From Pseudomicrostroma phylloplanum (lineage: Eukaryota > Basidiomycota > Exobasidiomycetes > Microstromatales), in contig BCHS01000018.1 of NCBI GenBank assembly GCA_039545275.1, positions 186,001-250,000 on the forward strand: a DNA stretch of 64,000 nucleotides, given 5' to 3'. This document shows, piece after piece, positions 57,701 to 64,000 of this stretch. The notes beneath the pieces are model-generated. The model worked only from the letters and a program-made list of their open reading frames with translations. It did not search any database and was not told where the DNA came from. Within the stretch, counting starts at the first letter, position 1, and every line of letters begins with the position of its first letter. The position numbers and the translations under genes are program-made.

Positions 57701-57832
57701 ACTGGTGCTGACATTGCTGATGCCTTCTGGGAGGCCGTGTGAGCTCGAAGGGTCGGAGGAAGAGGCAGATGAAGACGAGGAAGCCTGCGCATTGGCAGGA
57801 CTACTGCCGGAGCCTCGATCGTCAGCCGTCAT
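54750..57832 (-). CDS. GNPAT: Dihydroxyacetone/glycerol phosphate acyltransferase, PlsB family (GNPAT-like)
   Basis: Six exons, 57832-57026, 56942-56298, 56215-56133, 56054-55919, 55838-55229 and 55126-54750, give 885 residues. The acyltransferase blocks are intact: I is HKSHID in FLPCHKSHIDYLTISWLL, II is AFFIRRNF, III is IECFIEGTRSRTGKLLPPKL, and IV is CWICPVSLQYDSVIE. This is the PlsB/GNPAT/GPAM family, which acylates glycerol-3-phosphate or dihydroxyacetone phosphate at sn-1. The C-terminal tripeptide is ARL, a good PTS1, so a peroxisomal, GNPAT-like (DHAPAT) role is likely. The N-terminus is Ser-rich (57 to about 57832) and not a signal peptide. The ATG at 57832 is used because the longer frame has no ATG. 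All introns are phase-consistent. Confidence 0.9.
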
Positions 57833-58179
57833 CCCTGTATAGGCCAAGGGGGGAAAGCGTGCGAGGCGTTAAGGGAGCGGACCAGAGACGAGAAAGGAGG
57901 AGGACCGGTACGAGGGGCAAGACACATCTCGGGCACATGCCGGCCGAGACACATCCGAGCCAGAGTGCGGGGTCGGATCGGAACGCGGCAGGGCGGAGCG
58001 GGAGCACGCCAGCCGCCAAAACGCCGGCAGGATGAGGCGAGGCGAGGCGAGATAGTCACGGGAGGTGTCGACAAATAACAATTAGATGCATTATCGTAAG
58101 AGGATCAAGAGATCGAACGCAGTGATCCAAGAAGAGAAAGCGGGCACGTATAGCATAGTTCATGATTAGGTCTTCGGTC
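57833..58179. other. Intergenic region, GNPAT upstream and orphan gene downstream
   Basis: This 347-bp spacer between two minus-strand genes should hold the GNPAT promoter and the orphan 3' end. It contains a GGCGA repeat (about 58032-58051). No gene is seen. Confidence 0.5.
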
Positions 58180-59335
58180 CTAGATTCTGTTCTCAGTGTA
58201 TGACCACCGCTTCGGCGAAAAGTCCGAGGCGCGGTCAGCAAAGCGAGCCTCTTCGCTCTGAGAAGTTCTCGAGTCGACTCTTTCGCCCCAGCTGCTCGGT
58301 CTCTCGTGCCGCGGCAGGATGACCAATGGAAGCGTCTTGTCTCCTACCATTATCGGTGGTGGAAGACGGGGAGGCTTCTCTCCCCAACCAAGAGGCCCGA
58401 GGCCGGGCGACGCCTCGTGGTACGAGGTAGGGCGACGTCTTGCAAGACCTCCAAAGGTTGGGACGGAGCTTCCATCGCTGGTGGTGGCTCGAGGCGCAGT
58501 AGGCACCTTCTTCTTGACACCCATCCTGCGGATCTTGATCGTAGGCCACTCAGCCCTCCGGGGCGTCATCTCAGCAGCGTCTGTCGTCTCTTCGGTGGCG
58601 TCTTGCTCGTGAGCTGCTCGCTTGCTGGCGAAGGAAGCCGCACCTCGTACCTTCTCCAGGAATGTGCGTTCAGCTCTCCCGACCGAGTCAGAGCTAGTAT
58701 TGACGACAGAAGTGAAGAATGGCCGTGGAGTGGCGTGGGCAGTGCCAAAGCGCAACGCATGATCCTGCTCGCTGTCGCTCTCTAGCTCATCGTTGCCCTC
58801 GGACACGTAGCCCGTATCAGCCAGATGCTGCCAGTTGCCAGGTGCGTCACCCTCCGCGAGGTGAGAGCGTCTCTTCCAAGCGTTCTCGTAGCGTCGAGGT
58901 ACTGCTTTGGCAGGACCTTGCGATGCCGCGTTCGTGAAGGCGTCTGGCTTCCACTCCCTCACCAAAGGGCTTGAGGGACGTTGAAGCTTGAAGGGCGAGC
59001 TGATCCACTCCGTCTGAGACTTCGAATTCGAGTGGTTCTCCTCTCTGAGGGAAGGCAGCATCTGTCTTGCCAAGCGCCTTCGCACAGAGTCCTCGCTCGC
59101 TCGCTGCCCACTACACCCCCACACTGCATTACTGTGGTCAGCTTCTGCCGCATTGGCCTCCTGCTCCTTCTCCTGCAGAGTGATGTCCGTCTTGAACAGC
59201 TTCGTTGTAGCCTTGATCAGCGCGTCTGCCGAAGGACGTCGGAAGCGGGTGTATTCCTTGCTTGGCCGAGGAGAGCCGTCCGAGGGAGGGCCCTGGACCT
59301 CTGAAGCTCGGGACGGCAGGTCGTCGGATGTGTGT
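58180..59335 (-). CDS. Unrecognised disordered protein, 5' end unresolved
   Basis: A minus-strand reading frame of roughly 385 codons ends at 58180 (YTENRI then stop). Reading backwards it stays open through an internal GTG near 59124 and into THTSDDLPSRASEVQGPPSD at about 59335, with an acceptor-like tract (CTGAC branch site, then pyrimidines, then CTACAAG) just before that point. The frame is probably the last exon of a spliced gene; the first exon was not placed with confidence (a candidate ATG near 59600 reads MLRSLRQCEPLPIRPTYTED). The protein is rich in Arg, Ser and Glu with no known domain; patches such as EWPTIKIRRMGVKKKVPTAP and LEKVRGAASFASKRA are basic. I do not recognise it. It lies tandem to and downstream of the BOI gene. 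Confidence 0.55.
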
Positions 59336-59734
59336 CTTGTAGACCAATTTGGGAGGTAGCAACGAAAGGGGATAAAGAGAGCAAAGAGGGAGTGAAGAGA
59401 GTTATGGAATGGTCAGCGGATAAAGCACTTCTGGCAAGTATGGAAGCAGATGAAATGAAGAGGGATGGAGGAGGAAGAAGGAAGGAAGGAATGAGGACCT
59501 TTCGGCACCTTGGCACCCGCAATCATGTCAGGTTCTGTGTCTTCAGTGTAAGTGGGTCTGATCGGTAGAGGCTCGCACTGTCTTAGACTTCTCAACATAC
59601 TCTTTCCTGTCTCACAGGCACCCTGACACACCTCTCATTACCGTACGTGTCACAGCAAGATGCAGATAGATGAAGGAAGAAATGAAGAAATTGCGAGAAG
59701 GCAGACCACGGACGCAGGACACACTTGTCGATCC
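59336..59734. other. Spacer with probable first exon or intron of the orphan gene
   Basis: This 399-bp region follows the BOI stop codon on the minus strand. It holds a CT-rich intron-like tract (59350-59500 read on the minus strand) and a possible first exon of the downstream orphan gene near 59500-59600. The boundaries cannot be fixed by eye. Confidence 0.4.
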
Positions 59735-62700
59735 TTACATGCCTTTGGATCCTGAGCCGCTTGCAGGAATGCTAGATAGGACAGCAGCGTCCTTTGCAGT
59801 GAGCTCGGTAGTGTTGTCCCTCACCTTTGCCTTCTGCGTGCGAGCCCGGGACATCGGCGAGGGCGGGCGGGGTGGTGGGTTCATCTTCTGCGCATCGACC
59901 AGGGAGATCGTGGCGTTGTTGTATGAAGAGATGACAGGGACTGTATGCGACGAAGGGATGCAAGTGGCTTGGTCAGCAGCTACACAGATAGCGCACTTTA
60001 TCCCTAGATAGTCTGCAATACTCACAGCTGTGGTCTCTGCCAATGGTAGCCTTCATCAGACCCTTCATCCAATCTCTGACGACGACGGGATCGTCCGAGG
60101 AAAAGTAATGTGGCTTCTCCGTCTCGTGAAGAATCTTGAAGCCGTACTTTCCAGGGTTGGTATTCTCGTCAGCGATGACCTTGTAGCCCTTCATCGAGAC
60201 GTAGCCTTTGATCTTTGGAGCTGAAGGGTCTCGCAAGATGACCAAGTCACTGCCTCTGAGGGCAAGGTAGCGCGGCTTCCAGCTGTTGTACCTCTCGCCC
60301 TTCTTCTTCATCCAGCCTTCCAGATCGACTGGCCTGATGCGACCCATGACAGGTCCTTCGCCCTCGCCTACCGATGCATTGAAGCTCGAGCCGGCGGCAT
60401 CAGACCCGACATTAGCACCGTTGCCCTGAGCGATGACGCCGCGACGGGCCGTATCGCCAGCACTGTCGTAGGTCGGACTACTTGTGGGCAGGGAGATCTG
60501 ATTCTTGAGATCGCTGTGGGAGACTTTGCCGCCCTTGCTTGCGGCGGAAGATCCAGCAGTAGTGGTCGTTCCTGGTGCCCCTCGCCTCATTCTGCCAAAG
60601 AATGAAGCTCGCTCTCCAGAGCCCGGCTGCTTTGCGCCTCCAGAATCACGCTTCCGTGCGGGAGAGCCAGTGTTCGGAGAGGAGCCACCAGTGACAGTAC
60701 TAGGACCGCTCACAGACTTGCGACTAATCAGGGCTTCGTCTGCGAGCTCAGATAAAGTCTTTCCCCGAGGTCGTCCAGGCGAAGAGACGCCGACAGATGC
60801 CTGTGGATCTGTTGAAGCAGACGAGGGAGCACCGACCGAGGTTTCAGTGGTCTCACGCGACCGGGGAATCGTCGAGCGAGCACCATCGTATGAGTTGGGG
60901 TTAGGGCTAGTGCCAACGTTGCTAGCGAAGTTGTTCGAGCTGTTGGCGAATGTAGAACGATCAAAGCTCACGACCCGGTTTGACCCAGATGTGTCGGTGG
61001 GCGCCGACGGATCCTGTGACGGAGATGGTCCCATTTCAATACCGCCGCTCGAAGCTCCGTTCGCCCAGCCTCCGTACGAGCCTCCGAAGCCCGAAGAAGG
61101 GGCTGCTTGAGGCGCTGGGTATGCTGCAATTTGAGTAGAGGGCTGCGAGTCCTGGCTCCTCCTTGCGTGATTGTCACTGGTTGTTCGAGCAGAGTGAGTC
61201 GAAGGTGCATATCCGTATCCAGCCGGAGCCGCCCCAGGGCTCGAAAGTGAAATACCTTGGCTCAGAGGCCTTGCGCTGCTGCCCTTCAGCTCTTTGATGG
61301 CATTTGCAACCTGGAATCGCTTTCCGAAGGCTGAGATCTCGATCTCCTTGAGGATGTTGATGTCCATCTCGAGCAAGACGTCACCGGAGATCTCGTGTTC
61401 CTGAAATTTGCTCACCACGCTCGCCTCATCCCAGCCTTTCGATCTCGCCCACTCCACTACTTGTTCCACGCCCCATTCGTTCGGATCGCCCCCTGGATAA
61501 TTCTGTCGAGGAGCTCCGAAAGAAGGAACGGGGCTGCCAGTAGTAGGAGGTGCAGCTGCGCTTTTGGACGTGTCTCGGCTGCCCGCAACAGATGTAGCAG
61601 CGGTCTGCGTGCCTGAGCCGAATCCGGAAGCCGAGTCGAAGTGGTTCGAGCTCAGAGCGGGGGCAACAGAGCCCGCGGAAAACCGTTGATCCAAGGAGCG
61701 ATCGCCCGCAGGCCGTTGAGAGCTCGGTGGAGAGCCTGGTGGCCCAGGCGCGGGGTACGACGATGGGCCACCTCCAGGGCCTCCAAACCCACTCGCACCG
61801 GTCGCAAATGGACCTTCATTACGCTCTCCACTGGTTCCAGAAGACTTTGGACGAAAAGATGTCTCGTATTGTGAAGCCAGAGCAGGAGAGCCTCGAGCTG
61901 TGTCCGCCTTCTCTTTGCTATTGAGAGCCGAGAAGGTCTTTGGGTAAGGAGGAGCTTCGTATTCGCTGACAGGACTGAGGCCAGACGCCGAGCGAGTGTG
62001 CGAGTTCGAAGACACCCGCTTTGGGTCGTGCACGGGAGGTATCATGCTGGGGCTAGGTCCATCATCGAAGCCGGAGGATGCAGGGCGACCCTGACTTTGA
62101 AAGCTGCTTGAGCTAGGCATGAAAGGGGATGTGAACATGGGCGTGTCGGAAGCAGACTTGTCTTGCGCAGGATAGCTGGGCTGCTGACTAGACACAGGCT
62201 GGGGCCCAGCAAATGTGGGGCGATCTTGGACGCCGAAGAGGGGACTATGGGTTTTAGCGGCCGTCTGGGGGTAGGCGTCCAGACCGTTGACGCTGCCCTC
62301 TGAGTCGCTCTCGTCGCTCATGTCCACGCCTTCGATAGGGGCTGCCTTTGTTGTGTTGGCGCTCGTCAGATCTAGTTCGCCCTTTGCTGCTGCTTGCTGC
62401 CTCTCTGCCTCCTTCTTGAGTAGCATGTCACGCTGTCGGGCTTCTTCCTCTTCGAACATCTTCTGAGCTTGATTTCTCATTCGCTCCTGCTCGGCGCGTT
62501 CTTTCTCCATCTGAGAGGCAGCATTTGCTTTGGCGTTGGCAGCCAGAGCTGCTCGAGCATTGGCCCGCGATTGGTATTCGTCCTCTACCTGGCCTTCGCC
62601 ATCGCCGCCGTCCGTATGATCGTCCACTGAGAGATCAGCTGTGCGTTCAGACTGGAAAGACTGGCGAACACCGCGATCGGGAGCAGTAGCTCCGGAGCTG

Positions 62701-63189
62701 CCCTGCGTACCACCGACACCGCCTTGGAGCTCGGTCAGAGCCTGATCGAGATCGGCCATTGTGGTCTTCATCACGCCGGGTTGCTGTTGCTGCTGGGTCT
62801 GCTGCTGTTCTGGCTTGGTTTGGGTCTGGTTCTCGTCGGGCCCTCCGTCTCCGGCACTCATCGCTAGCGCCTTGGAGTTCATAGCTAGCTCTCGGTCTAG
62901 TGTGGTATACGAGAACGGAAAGAGACCCGTGTCTCCTCTTTCGTTGGTACCCTGATGTGAATAGGAGGAGAGAGAGTGCCGGAATTTAGTACATCTGAAG
63001 GCAGGGCTCGATGACCCTGCTCTGCACATCTCAAGACAAGCATGCAGCACTCACCTGCCACCATCCATCACCGTACTGATCGTCACGCTCGACGATCATG
63101 ACCACCTCTCCTACCTTGAAGGACACTTCATCTGGGTTCTCTGCCACGAACTCGTGGAGGCCCCAGACGCGATCTTGCACTGCAGCCAT
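59735..63189 (-). CDS. BOI1: Boi1/Boi2/Pob1-type polarity scaffold (SH3-SAM-PH)
   Basis: Three exons, 63189-63055, 62951-60026 and 59940-59735, give 1088 residues. Boi proteins link Cdc42 polarity to exocytosis and cell growth at the tip or bud. The SH3 domain spans exon 1 and the start of exon 2: FVAENPDEVSFKVGEVVMIV, then GDGWWQGTNERGDTGLFPFS. A SAM domain lies at about 535-598 (WGVEQVVEWARSKGWDEASV). The PH domain lies at about 919-1025 (LEGWMKKKGERYNSWKPRYL, then GYKVIADENTNPGKYGFKIL). An internal Ala/Arg/Glu coiled-coil stretch (KANAASQMEKERAEQERMRN) and long Ser/Pro-rich disordered spacers separate them. The last exon (ISSYNNATISLVDAQKMNPP) is the family's short conserved C-terminus. 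The exon joins are fixed by SH3 and PH homology. Confidence 0.93.
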
Positions 63190-64000
63190 GGTTGATTAGA
63201 GGGAGTGGGACGAGAAGGTATAGGCCAAGGGTTGAGTCTCCAGCTCCTCCGAGTAGCCTGTAGTTGCCGATAGGGTTGGCTGCAAAGTTCCTGTGGCCTC
63301 GCCAGCTGGTCGAGGTGGGTTGGGTTGCTCAGAGCAAGCTCAGGCGAAGTGGCCGACGAGATCTTGGGAAAGTGGAGACGACTGCTCAGGTATCAGGCGC
63401 AAGACTACTTGGTCTATGCTGGTATAATAGATGTGCGATGCGGTGTGTAAGAGATGGAAGGATGGGAAGGAAGGATGGTTGTGATCTACGGTGCGAAGGA
63501 AGAGGTGCAAAGTCGAATGGGGAAAGGATCTCGTGCACGCACGCACACACGCACCCACGCACGTCCGGCTCCTCTTCCGTCGCGGCCTTGGGCGAGGCTT
63601 GGGCCTGACCACCTGCGCCTCTGGGCCTCGCCACTCCCGTTGAGGGCGTCCAGGGCGGGGCAGGCTGCCGTCCAGCCTGGACCACCGAAAGCGGAATTAA
63701 AGAGCCGCGTACGCACCCAATACGCCTCCTGCGTCACATCCTCGACGCAGCACCTCTGCCGCTCGTCGCAGATGAGCAAGGTTGAGTACAGTATAGAGCT
63801 GCTCAAGTCTATCGAATCTCAAAAACTAGGGCTTGCAGATCTTCATGACCCGACTCGTACGACAGATCAACGCAGGAGCTCACAGGTGTGTGGGTGGGTG
63901 GCGCCGGAGGCGAAGCCGAAGGTCTTGCCATTGCTGCAGCCGGGCTGGGACGCTGTCTGGCCAGCAAGCTCATGAGCACTGGTGAAAGCAGCACACTCGC
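63190..64000. other. Promoter of the BOI gene and unresolved right end
   Basis: The 300 bp next to 63189 is the presumed BOI promoter. A CGCACGCACGCAC repeat lies near 63535-63565. At the right end, minus-strand frames stay open to the edge (one ending near 63809 and another reading ECAAFTSAHELAGQTASQ in a different frame), so the 3' part of a neighbouring gene could enter here, but no domain is recognisable. I make no gene call. Confidence 0.35.

Overview
The window is nuclear DNA from a fungus, most likely a basidiomycete. Genes are intron-containing and closely packed on both strands. Introns are short (about 45-110 bp), with strong GTGAGT donors and CTGAC-like branch sites, and the DNA is GC-rich by eye. 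The gene set is eukaryotic and fungal: Zn2Cys6 factor, BCK1-type MAPKKK, GPI mannosyltransferase, RasB-type Ras, and a Boi-type SH3-SAM-PH scaffold. A placement in Ustilaginomycotina (smut-related yeasts) is plausible but is only an inference from style. The assembly has a 100-N gap inside an AC microsatellite (9792-9891) and one ambiguous base (32772).

Layout, left to right: the first exon of a mitochondrial precursor (1-117, minus); an F-box/SirB1/YccV protein like FBXO21 (1011-3813, plus); GPI mannosyltransferase I GPI14/PIG-M (4135-6529, minus), divergent from a Rab11/Ypt31 GTPase (7307-8351, plus); a 3-kb repeat-rich spacer; a 1525-aa Zn2Cys6 regulator (11380-15957, plus); splicing factor PRP31 (16473-18374, minus). 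Then comes a block of three mitochondrial genes: an unrecognised 939-aa precursor (18627-21446, plus), a fused NDUFAF5-HSCB gene (21468-23494, minus) and COA6 (23751-24122, plus). Next are a secreted tannase/feruloyl-esterase-like hydrolase (25136-27690, plus), an ALR1-type CorA magnesium transporter (28278-31412, plus), a MoCF-domain protein (31665-32841, minus), a secreted aspartic protease (33382-34951, plus) and a BCK1-type MAPKKK (35470-41799, minus).

The right part holds a Vps3/TGFBRAP1-like CORVET subunit (42956-46696, plus), the SNARE YKT6 (46839-47724, minus), thioredoxin reductase (48396-49848, minus) divergent from a Ras GTPase (50877-51687, plus), ribosome-biogenesis factor RRP15 (53070-54591, plus), a PlsB-type dihydroxyacetone-phosphate acyltransferase ending in a peroxisomal signal (54750-57832, minus), an unrecognised disordered protein (58180 to about 59335, minus) and a Boi1/Pob1-type polarity scaffold (59735-63189, minus).

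Most genes are housekeeping genes with no shared pathway. Two local themes stand out: respiratory-complex and Fe-S assembly (18.6-24.1 kb), and membrane traffic, cell wall and polarity (GPI14, Ypt31, BCK1, Vps3, Ykt6, Ras, Boi). The most unusual feature is the single continuous reading frame that joins a complex I assembly methyltransferase-like protein (NDUFAF5) to a complete Fe-S J-protein co-chaperone (HSCB/Jac1). No mobile elements, CRISPR arrays, rRNA or tRNA genes were recognised. All exon boundaries were worked out by hand from splice signals, reading phase and family similarity.
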